A program made the position numbers and the translations under genes. From assembly GCA_934196725.1 (NCBI GenBank), contig CAKPWR010000026.1:1-36068 (forward strand): a DNA stretch of 36,068 bases, written 5' to 3'. This DNA is from an uncultured Prevotella sp. GTDB lineage: Bacteria; Bacteroidota; Bacteroidia; Bacteroidales; Bacteroidaceae. The notes below the pieces were generated by a model. It was not told the DNA's origin, searched no databases, and worked only from the letters and a program-made list of their open reading frames with translations. The first letter of the stretch is position 1. Every line of letters begins with the position of its first letter. Below, piece by piece: positions 17,096-29,200 of this stretch.

Positions 17096-17141
17096 GCGCA
17101 AAGATAATGCCAATTATTGAAACTAGCGATTATCTCTGCGC
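17096..17141. promoter_or_regulatory. BI-1 gene promoter inside a 13-bp inverted repeat
   Basis: On the minus strand, the -7 element TATCTTTG lies at 17106-17099, about 43 nt before the ATG. It sits inside GCGCAAAGATAAT (17096-17108), which is mirrored with one mismatch by ATTATCTCTGCGC (17129-17141) across 20 nt. The repeat may be an operator, or a terminator for the giant gene upstream. Confidence 0.45.
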
Positions 17142-17204
17142 TTTATTAACATTTATTCCGTAATATTACGTTATTCCGGGTGTCTTTTTACAGTATTCCA
17201 CCCG

Positions 17205-20200
17205 TTATCTTACGGCTATCTTCCTTACGGCAACCTGTTTGCCATCTCGTGTCACCTCTACCACTACCGTACCGTTCACGGCTGTGCGAAGTAGCTCATT
17301 ATCAGCTCTAGCCTCCTTCTGGACGGCTAGAACTCCCGTGGTGCCGTATACTCTGATGAAGTCGTCTGGCTTCAATCCCTTCACCCGGATGATACCTCTT
17401 CCCTCTGTACTGACGGTGATGTCTGACTTCATGTCAGTTGTCATACGGTTGAAGCTGATGCTGAAGCGGCTGTTCATCTCGCCAGTCTGGGTGGCAGTAA
17501 ACAGATAACTGCCTTCCTTCAAGTCTACTGCCTTGCCGGTTTCCTTGTCCTTCAGCCAGACGGTTTCATATTCGCTGGCGTCGCAGTCGTCAGGGATACT
17601 GATGGTGTATTCACCCGTCTCTGGCAGACTGATGCCGATGTTCTGTTCTGCTTCAATGCTTACGGCAGAGAGGAGTGAGTAGCGTCCGCCATTGCGGGTA
17701 GCATAGATTTGAGCATTCTGGCTAGCCATCCATTTCACACCGTCGCTTCCCAGGTCGAAGTCTGATTTTGCTTCCTGTGCCGGAACTGCGTTCAACTGGA
17801 GTTGGTCATCTACTGGTGTGTCGTTGCCGGCTCTGCTTGTTCTGCTATTCTGTGTGATGGCGATGTCGAGGGCTCGGGTTCCTGCATAGGCTGTTGTTGC
17901 CTTTGCTTCCGAATGCTCCACTATCACGATTTCAGAATTGTCCAGTGTCGCAGTCTGGGTAAACACGGCATCCATTGCTGGGATATATCCATCTGGCGTG
18001 TTACCCGTGGCTGAATCATAGGTGTTGATAGTCTTGTAGTTGCCGTTGTCATCATATTGATAGATGACTCTGCCATATTCCATATCGCTATAGTTCATGG
18101 CACAGAGATAAGGTGAACCGAAGAGATTCCAGCCCATGTTCTCCTTGTGGGTGAACTTCAATCCGCCGGTATCTCTGTCCGACCATGGCTGACGGTTGTT
18201 GTTCTGTGCCAGCGTAATCTGACCTAGCAGACTTCTGATGGTTCTTCCGTCTTTCTCTGTGTAACTCTTTCCGTAGAAGCGGACTGTCTTGGCTTCATTT
18301 GCATCTATTCTGAAACCTGCAGTGAAGTTTCGCTGGTTATCCACGCCTCTTATCCATGCTTGACTATTGGTTTTGTCAAACTTATAGTCGTACTTGGCAC
18401 GGGTAGCTGCATTATAATAGTAGGCTATTATGCCACTAGTTTCAGGATTTTCAGATCCCGATACCTCCATTTTTGTAGCCTTGAATGGCATGGTGAAGAA
18501 GTTGGTTCCTGCCTTTAAGTCTCTTTCCACGGCAAAGTTGGTGAGGTTTACATAACTGTTGTTGCCCCTTAAACCAGCGTGGTGCTTCAAGAGCAGGAAG
18601 CCTGGACTGAACTGATTCGTCTCTGTATAGAAGCCATTGTCGAGTTGCAGCTCCTTGTCTTTAGTCATGACATAGACCACAGATTTGCCATGAGGATAAT
18701 CCGCTTTGTTTGCTACGGCAACGTCAATGCCTGTCAGATACCAAGTCTCGAAACATCCGTTATCAACGTTGTCTCTGATGCGCTTGTTGCCGGCAAGGTC
18801 ATAGCTGTGCATCACCTTGTCGATGCATTCGTTGGTTGCTGTTGCGTCTGCATTGGCATTGATGTCGCTTGCTGTTTCGTCAAGCTGGTACTTCCAGTAG
18901 TCATCTTCCACATATTTATTATAGGTGGTGGTTACGGATGATCTGTTAGCTGCACTACCAGATGTTTCTGTTAATGCCTTTGCAGCTGTTACATTGACTG
19001 ACTTCACATTCTCCACGGTTCCTAATGCCAGACTGTTGTAGAGCATGCCATTTGCATCGCCAGATATGTTGCCATCTATGATAGAGGTCGATAGCATGCT
19101 GTTGCCCTGTATGCTGACTGCACCAGAAACCTTGAATCCATCAACAAGACACATTCTGTTTTCAGTACCAGTAGTTGCGTTGTTGAGTGTCAGTCCATTG
19201 ATGGCAGATTGACTGGAAGACTCAATGATTCCTTTTCTTTGAGAAAGGAGATCATTTACAATAGCTTTTGTCTTTTCAGTCTCTGTTGTCCCTGTTTTAG
19301 AACTGGTTTCTTCGCGCATCGAACCAAACATCTTGACGCCCGGCATGCTGATATTGACATTATCAGCCTTCAGATTTCTATCTACGAAGACGTAACCATA
19401 TTCACCTGCATGCTTGTTGGCATAAAGCTCAGCCAGGTTGATGGCACCTTGCAGGTCGTTGGTTGGGTTATCCCAGCTTTCACCTGTTCCATTTGTCAGA
19501 ACAGACTTCACATATATAATAGATTTCATCTCCGTATCGCACTCGTATGCACCAATATCTATGTTGCTGCCAATCAGTCGGGCAGTATTGCCCAAGTCCT
19601 TTTCTGCAGCTAAAGTTGCAGGATAATCAATCTCTTCGCCTTTATATACTCTTTCCAATTCTACGTTTTGGCGATAATTCTCGTTGCTTCCTTGATCAAG
19701 CAACTTGAGGCTTGGTCTAATTCTATAGTCGCCGTTCTTTGGATCTACAAAGTTCGGACCATTTAGTACGTCACCATTCTCGATAGTGTTAGCAATTACA
19801 ACGTTATGATATTGAATATCTGTTGTCATGTTTGGAGTACGATTCTTCCATGCAACAGAATTATAGACACTTTGGGTTCCAACAACTGCTGTGTCTTTAT
19901 TGTTGGCAAACGTAGCATTTGTTATGTCTGCTGATTGGGATTTACTTATTTTAAGTCCATTTCCTTCTCCGTCAGCAAACAATACGTTCCACATTTTTAT
20001 ACCGGATTTGTTATCTTCTGTATTATTTTTAGCTGCATCATTGTCAACTATCATACCGGTTCCCTTGTTCTTTCTAAAGGCACTATTATGTACCTTTAAT
20101 AGGTTTCCTTTATTTTCACTAGACCAATTAACCTTCGCCTTTACTCCCACGCCGCTCTGGTTCTGGAATGTGAAACCGGAAATCGTTACCGGCTTACCAT

Positions 20201-23200
20201 TGGTGGTGATATTGAGCAAGTTCTTGGTTTCGTTCACCTTTGTCGGGTTCTCAATGAGTACCGATGGGTTACTGAAGTCTTGTTCCTCTTTATCATTTAT
20301 ATTCTTGCCCGTACAACCACCCACGAGTTCTATCGATTCGATAAACTTAGCCTTGTCACCGTTATTCACAAAGAGTGAGAAGGCATCGCCGCTAGAGTAG
20401 GTTGGCGAATAATAGATGCCGCCACGAACGAATACCTGTCTCTTACTGGTAATTCCCGTACCAGTACCTGTTGATGAGTTACCTGATGGGTTGGCCATGG
20501 CAATGATGGCACCACGGAGGTCGGTGCTTTGGTTAGCCCAACTGCTACCATCACCTTCGCCTTCCTGTGTCATTCCGATATAAACCTTTTCCAGGTCAGT
20601 AAACTTGAGTACATACTGGAATTCATACATGCCGATGTCGATAGGCTTATCTGTCACTTCACCATTCTCGTCTTTCGGACCAACATATCTATTGTATTCC
20701 TTACTGATGTTGGCAGAACGGATATACTCAGATGGATAGCCATATTTTTCCAGACGATTCTTGTGCTTATCCCACCAATCCAAATACTTACCTGTTTCAT
20801 TCTGGTCATCCTTGTCCTTCTTTCCATCTCCAGCATCCGTAAGTACAGAGATAGCCTGTGGATTCCATTTGGCATCCAGTTTATAGCCTTCGCAACCCTT
20901 GATGGTTGTAGGCTCAGTGAAGCGTGGACCATCTGATGCGATGTTCTCCTTGTTCAGCTTGATGTTGCCATCATTTGTCGTCGATGTTTTTGGTTCCGGT
21001 AATTCATCCCAGGCGCAGTTGCGCATGTGCTCTCTCCTGAGGAGAACACTATTACCAGTTGATTCATTTCCCCAAATGGCGGTATTATATAAGATAGGTG
21101 TAATCGTACCGCTTACCTCGTTCTCCACATGGATGGCTCCGTCTTCCTTTGCCTTGTTGTTCACGATGAGGCTGTTCACGATATAGGCATCCTGATAGTT
21201 CGCAGGCATATTGCCAGCATCGCTTGCTCTACGGATATAGATGGCACCACCTTGCGAACTTTCTGTGCTTGTAATCTTGCCACAGGTCACATCATTGTTG
21301 GCAAGGAGCGAATTGATGATATGCAGGTTTCCATTCTCTGATGCCTTGAGATAGAGATAGATGGCTCCTCCCTTACCAGGCAAGGCAATCTTATCCTGGC
21401 TTGCCTTTTCCGATACGTCTCTATTACCACTGATCGTACTGCCGATGATATCCAGACTTGCATTGTTGGCATAGATAGCTCCGCCATGCAGACCGGAGTT
21501 CTTCATCAGTCGGCAACGGTTCAATGTATAGCTCACGCGGTTGGTGTAGATACCGCCTCCACGGCCAATCTCGGCAATTTTATCTTCTCCTTCTATAGAC
21601 TTCAGCTCTGTCATGGTTTCGCCATTCATAATGGTAATACCATCTAATACAACTTCGTTGTTCTGAGAAGACGAAGTTTCTGTAGATTCCGCATTACTGT
21701 AAACCACATGATAAACATTACGTTCCTTTTCCGATGCCTTGATGTCACCGGAAAGAATCGTAGGATTCTGGAACTCCCATGGCTCTATCAGACCATTCTT
21801 GTTGTTGTCGGTCATGTGATCTTTGTTGCGATTCTCCAGGATGGTCTTGATATCTCCATCTGCTACCAATGTCTTATCTCCCAGGCTTGTAAACTTTCCA
21901 CCAGTTTCCTCTCCTGTAGTAGGATCAACAGGCGTTGATGAGTACAGATCGTTCACCGAGAAACTGCCGAAGATATCTACGTTCACAGGAATCGTGAAAC
22001 TCTGCAGACGGCGGTCTATCGTGTTCTGGTCAGGAGAAAGGTCTTTATCCTTTCGCATCTTGCCCGGCTTGTAGGTTCCACCCGTCATCAGAATTTCGAA
22101 ATGGGTATCCTCGTCAGCCACTTTCTTTTCTCGTGCCTCCTTGATATAATCGAGGGCAGCATCGAGACTGTTGAAAGGAGTGATGAAGGAACGGCCATAG
22201 TATTTCTGTATATCAGCATCATTCACCAGCTCTCCGCCTTCCTGTGATACGAACAGGCGTTTCAGCAGTTTGGTCTCGTCAAATGTTGGTAATTCGAGTG
22301 CGAATGCACCTGCAGTCTGTCGCTCACTCAGGGTTCTTTTTTTACCCGTGATATCGTAGTCGCTGATGCCATAGTTCTTCCATGCCTCTACGTACGATTT
22401 GTCTACACCATTGCCAATCAATGGTGAGTATGCACGAGGCACATAATAGGTTTGATCCTTGAAATAGCTTTCCCAGTCGCTGCTCATTTCCGTATTCATC
22501 ATGTTGGCTGGCAGCGACATCTTTTCTACGAAACAGTAGTTGTATGGGTAGAACTGTGTGGTCAGCGAACCGGTGCCTTGCAGATAGTCGGCAGATAGGA
22601 GGTCTACCTTTCCGCTGATATTATTATCGGTCTGTGCTGTGTTGCCCCAAATCACAGAGTTACCGCCAATCAGCGTGTTGTCTTCCTGATAGATGCCGCC
22701 ACCGGTTGTAGCTTCGTTTTTGACGATGGTACAGGAGATGACGTAGGCATGGAAACCTTTCTCTTCTTCTATTTGGCTGGTGGTTCTTGGTGCATAGATG
22801 GCACCACCTTCCTGTGCCTTGTTGTTGAGGATGACACTGCCGCTCACCATACCGCCCTTGAGCAGACTGAGTGCACCGCCCTTGGTAGCTTCACAACCTG
22901 TAATCAGACAGTTGCGTACGTGGGCTTTCTTCGGTACGACGGCAGCACCGCCCATACTCTTGAAGCCTGCCTTGTCGCTGGCGTTACCATCAATCAGATG
23001 ACAGCCATCTATCACAGCACGATATTCTATGGCTGTGGTATTGTAATCATCCAATTCACCCGTAGGCCATTTGCCGAAGCACACCGTGTGGTAACCGTTC
23101 ACCTCCTGGGTAACGGTGGAACCAGCCTTCACTTCAGTCTTGGCGCTGAGAATGGTCTGGTATTTACTGATACAGTCGCGCTGGTCATCATCCCAATTAT

Positions 23201-26200
23201 AGGTACCTTCTATAGGTTCTCCATTCTTTTGCGTACCCTCATTATAGCCACCCATCAGCCAGACTCCGTTAGGAATCAGGAAGGTGTAGCTCTGTGGGTC
23301 GTTAGGGTCAGCCAGGGTGTTGGCATGATAAACGAAGCGGTTTCCGTTTTCATCAGCCTGATAGCCAGCTACTTTTACATATACCTTACTCTTCTTGGCG
23401 TTATCAGTAATGCCCTTGTTCTTTTCCTCAAACAGTTTGCCTGCTGCGGTCAGCACGCTTTGCAGCTTGTCAGCGCAGGCTGCATTTGCCGGGCTATTTC
23501 CACTTCGGTTGCCGTAGCCGTTGCTGGTAACATAGTAGATATAATCTACAATGCCAGCTGTATTTGTCTTTGCTTCCGCTGCGATATTCTCGGTATTATC
23601 TGCCTCATAGGCACCGATATCCACCGTACAGTCTTTGATACGATTGGTAAAGTCCATATCTTTAGAAGGCAGAGACGCTATTTTTGCTTCGCCGTTCTGA
23701 TTCAGGTCTTCTGTACCTGCATTCAGACACTCGCTGTTTGCTGCCAGACGGAAATCGAGCGTATTCTTTGCATTATCTCCATCTGCAAATGGATTAGCGG
23801 ACCTGATGAGGTTCTTTGGGTCTTGCGTGAAAATATTATTCAATTCATCTGTGCAAGAAGGTAGGTAACAACTATGTGGAGTTTTGAAAGTATTCACAGA
23901 TTTAGAACCTACTTCGTAATTTGTTCCGCCATTATTATTGATATTTCCATATATGATGCAATTATAAAGAGACAGAGAGGAACTTAGTCCTGTGTTGGTA
24001 CCACTCCATTGCATGATTCCACTACCTTTATCTATATTTTCAACCATATTATATGCCACCGTGTTATTGTAGAAGGTTGCTGTTTCAATAAAGATTCCAC
24101 CTCCACCCTCGTTAGTGCCACTAACACGATTCTTGGCTACAACCATGTTGAAACCTGTACCTACAATCATATAAGCACCGCCACCATAAACGTCTTGCTT
24201 TCCGTAGTCCGTATCGTTTTTCTTGAATGTATCATCTGGCACTTTGGCTTTGGATACGGAATTCGCATTTGTGGCATAGTTGTTAAACTGATAACTGTTT
24301 GATATCTTGGAGTTCTGCCCGTCCATATAGAGTCCACCTCCACGAACTCGGTAGCCGTGGTTTAGGTTGTTGACAATGACGAGGTTTTCCAATTCTACGT
24401 TGTCAAAAACACGAACACCAGGACCGCCATCACGGTTTGCCTCATAATTGATAATGTATCCATGGCGGATGGTAAAGCCATCCCATTTCACGTTCTCGTA
24501 TTGCTTGTAGATGTTCACATTGTATGGCGCATTGGCACTATTTCCCTGATAGTTTTCGTAATATGGATGAGAGCTGTTATTTTGTATAAAGCGGTAACTG
24601 TTGGCTTGGGTGGTTGTGGAAGAACCATCACCAACTACATGCCATGTAGGTACGCAGACGTCAGGCTGGTACAGCACGTAGTGGCGCTCTACCTTCTTAC
24701 TGTTAATTTCCGTTCCCATATTATGCTGCAAAACATCGTTGTTGTCTCTATAGACAGGGCTTTCTTTTCTGATTTGCAGAATGGTTTCGTAATCTGATTT
24801 CTTCTTGTCCATTTTGTCTCCTCGTGCAGGAATGTACTGTGACAGCAATGGCAGGCGGTCATCCATGTTCGGATTACCTTCATGAGGAAAACCACCATAA
24901 ACCTTGACGCCGTTTCTGATGACAAAGCCCTTGTAATCAGTATAGACACCAGCTCCTACCCAGACTTCTTTTGGAATGAAGCCTGATTCGTTCTTATGCT
25001 CTTCATTATATTTTGCTGCCTTTTCTACAGCGAACTGCAGACCGCTAACATAGCGCTCTTTTCTGTCGTTGTTGATCAGGTTGAAATCTTTGTCTGAATA
25101 CTTGTCTTTGTGGTTGGTATTGCCTTGATAAACATTCCAGTAAAGATCCGCATTCGCATCATCTTTGAGATAGTCATTGATATATCCATTTACCATGAAA
25201 TGACTATAATGTCCAGAGATAGGACCATAGTAATTGTCTGCGTATATTCCTGTGTTATTCTTCCACGATGTTGGTTTCTGATACTCCGAATAAGCACTTA
25301 CATCTTTTGTCGCAGCCATCATTTTACCATCTGCAAGGCGAACATAGAAGTTATTGTCATAAGCCGCAAGTTGGTTCAAATCGCAAACAGCATTGCCATG
25401 AATAGCCGTATCCCATGATGTTCCATTATATACTTTTCCTGAAGTATCATCATTCAGAAGATCAAAATTTGGTGAACCGTCTATCTGCTCCTTGCCGGTT
25501 GCATCATTTTCAATCCATTCTGTGTTGTAAGAGCGGACATAGATAATTCGTCCGTCCTGTGGTAAGGTTGCTTCGTAGGCTCCAAAGTCTGCCTTGCCAC
25601 CAAGGGTACGTGAAACTCCGGTGATGTCCTTGGCGTTTGCATTTTCTGTTGTTATCGCAATCTGATTGATAATCTTATCCGTCTCTATCGAACTTGTCAA
25701 AGGACGGAAGGAAGCATAACCGCCGTAGTAAACATTTCCTGTCAGTTTGGCACCCACTTCCTTGGTTGGATTGCTGAAGTTCTTGGCGCCATCTTCGCCT
25801 AATGTGTTGATTGGATAAATACTGTTGTAGGCGTCAGAACCCTCCATTGTTGCGCCTTGGTAAATAAAGACGTTGCCTGCCGCATAAGAGGTAGACCCCA
25901 AGTCTTTTGTTTCTGGCGCTAGTCCGATATTGTTGATAATCGTAACATGCTTCAGCGTAAGCTGGTTGTTGCTGCCTTCGCTCTTGTTCAGATAGATGAT
26001 AGAAGGCCTTTCCGTCAGCTGCTGCTCATTGATGTCCTGACTGGTATTGTTGTTGATAACGCAGTTCTCCAGTTCCAGATTTACATTCTCGGCATCAGGC
26101 ATGGTGGCAAGAGCAGCACCGTTCATGGCAGTGTTGTTCTCGAAGATGCAGTTCCTGAATTTTACAGTGGTAGGATCGTTAATCTGATCCACACTGCCTA

Positions 26201-29200
26201 TCAGGGCACCGCCACCGTATGGCATATAGGCTTTACCGGCAGCGTATGCATGGGTAAATACATAGCCGTCGATGGTAACATTGGCTCCTGCCTCGATGCG
26301 TACCAGATGGTAAAGACCATCGCTGAGCTCGGAACCTTCCATATTGCCGTTTACCTCGGTACGATATTGGATTGGGTTGCGGTCGGAATCTGTAGGATCT
26401 GGGTTTTCCGAATAAGCTGGATAACCGGCATACAGGGTAAGTGGAAGCACGGTTGGCTGGATGCGGAAAGTGCATGACTTCGCATCGCTCTCCTCATTCA
26501 CATAAGCGGTTTTTGGAGCAAAGATACCTTCACGGGTACAGATCTCAAACTGGTAGCCGTCCTTTTTATTGATAGTGAATGAAGTTTTCGTTGTACTTCC
26601 TTTTTCTACGACATTTACCGTTTCGCCTTCCTGAATGGTGGCAAGATAATCTATCACCTCATCAACGGCAGAAGAGGTGTAGCTGTTTGCCCATGACTGT
26701 CCTGTACCATCCACCAGTTCTCGTGAACGGTCGTAGTAGATGCGCAGACGCTTGTCGGTTTTGTTCTGCTCGAAGACAAAGTCATGGTTGTCTGGCATGT
26801 AGGCTCCCGTAGAAGGGATGGAGTTGAAAGGCTTTCCGTTTAAGTCAATCTTGGGTTGATACAGATAGGCTGATGGCAGGAGGGCATAGCTGATACCTAT
26901 ATTGCGCAGTCTGGTTCCTGTCTTCAACTCCCAGAAATAGTTCACCTCTGTCTTATCTGTGATGACGCCTCGCTTGTTATTGAAGTCTTCTGCTGTACTG
27001 AATGGTGTATCCTTACCGCCCTGAATAAATCCCATTCCGGAATAGTAATTGTTGATGGCTGTGGTTCCCACCTGATAGGTGTTGTTCCAGATGGCTGCGT
27101 TTACGTCAGAGATGGCGTTGTTGTAGAATTGTACGGTCTCTTTGGTTGGGTTGGCTGCATAAACCTGTGCCCTGGCAGCCTGCTGGTTGCTGTTGGAAGT
27201 GCTCTGCAGCAATGAGTTGTTCCAGATGATGTTGTTGGCTATCAGACCCTTTTCCTTGATATACACACCACCCGTATTGGATGATTCCTTGTCGGCGGCA
27301 TCCGATGTGTTGGTGGTATAGTTGTTGGTGATGGTGTTGTTGATGACCAGTCCCTGACCGTCCACATACACAGCACCGTTTCGGGTACTGGTATTGTTGC
27401 TGACGACAGAGGTGGCTAGAATCTGATAATAAGCTTTGTCTGGGTCTGTAGCACTGCCCTTCAGATAGATGCCTGCTCCCAGATTGGCAGAACAGTTGGT
27501 CACCATACTGCGGGTTACGAATCCGGCGTCATCAATATAGATACCGCCACCCATGTATGCCGAACAGTTATACACCAGGTTACCCTCCGTCATTCCGTTG
27601 CGGCAGTAGATGCCACCGCCACGAGGTGTCGTGTTCTCGGTATCCTTGAAGCCCGGATTACAGTTGCGCACAATGCAGTAACGCAACTTGGCATGAGGGT
27701 CGTCCATATAGACACCGGCTCCGCAGTCGGGTGCAAATTTCGGGTCATTGGTTTCCTGGTAGCTTCCTCCCTCGATGGTGAATCCTTCCAGATACACATT
27801 GTCAGAGAAGGCTTGTCCGCCGTCAGGTAATGGGGCAAACCATACCACGTGATAGGAACTGCTGGTCACCTTCCATTCCTCATCCGTAGGACTCCAGGTG
27901 GTGCTTTCATATCCGTTGCCCTTGATGATGGATGGATAATGCCAGCTCCAAGGCTCCTTCAGGTCTGTCGATGCTGTAAAGCGCTCTGCACGTGATTTCT
28001 CATCGCCCTTGAAGGAACCATATACGCTAATACCATCCTTCATCAGCAGAGAGGTAGGCGCATTCTGGGCTTCAGCAATTCGGTTCTTGATCTCGTAGGT
28101 TCCCTCTGCTACCCATACCTCGCCTTTCATGCCGTTGGCATCTTCTGCCAGGTCGTTGATGGCTCTCTGTATGTCGTCCATGGCATTCTCCCATGAAGAT
28201 CCGTCGCCAGTACCTTGTCGGGTAGGCATCACGTATCTGATTCTTCCTGCGTTGAGTCGTTCATACTCGTAGGCACCGATGTCGATGCTGTTGCTTTCAT
28301 AGCGCTTCTTGCCTCTTACGTCGGTAGAACCTGTGGCTTCCAGGGTACTTTTCTCTACAAGGTCCTGGTAGTACTGCAGATTTCCTGCACCATAAAGGGC
28401 TGAGGTCTCTTCGAAATTAAACGAGGTGTTGATAAGCTGCTTGAGGTTGCTGCTGAAGGAGAAGTCGTAACCCAGAGTTGCCACACTTTGTACAAACCAA
28501 GGTGCTGGCTTGGTGGTGTGGTTCTGGATGCTTATGTGCACATTGCCGTTGGCATCTGTGCCGCCTGCTGCTTCTACCTCGGAAAAGGCACAGGAACGGA
28601 ATACCGGACGGGTATCGTTCTTGCAGAGGGTGGTATTGTGCCAGAGTACGGTGTTATAAACCGTTCCGCCACCATTGACGGATGTTCCTGGGGCGGTCAG
28701 GTCTACGGCTGATACGGTGTTGGCTACTACCGAACAGTTAATTATTTTCGATGTTGCCGATAGTCGGATACCGCCGTTCGTGTTGTTGTTGATGTTGCTG
28801 TTGTAGATGGTGGCTGTTCCGTCTATCCAGATGCCGCCACCTTCGTTGTCGCTGGCGCCTCGCTTGCCTGCCACATTGTTGAAGATGCTGCAATAGCTGA
28901 TGGCTGACAGCGTATTGGTGCAGGATGGATCTACATAGATGGCACCGCCACGCATGGCGTAGTTGTTCGCAAAATTACATTGCGAAATGCGGAAATAGCG
29001 ACTGCCGGCATTGGCGTCGTTGCTGTTGTTCACTACGTATATGCCGCCTCCTTTACCTTTACCTTCTGGGGAAGTTATCTCGCCACTGGCGCTACCAGCT
29101 GCGATGAGGAAACCGGAAACTACGGTTGGCTTGTTGCCGTCGTTGGGGTTGCCTGTCGTTACGCCCATCTGGAGGGTCAGAACGTGGGTGGCATTGTCGG

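Noticed and set aside
22749..23864. Open frame of 371 codons on the plus strand inside the giant gene
   Set aside because: It is antisense to conserved beta-helix modules, and its product resembles no family.
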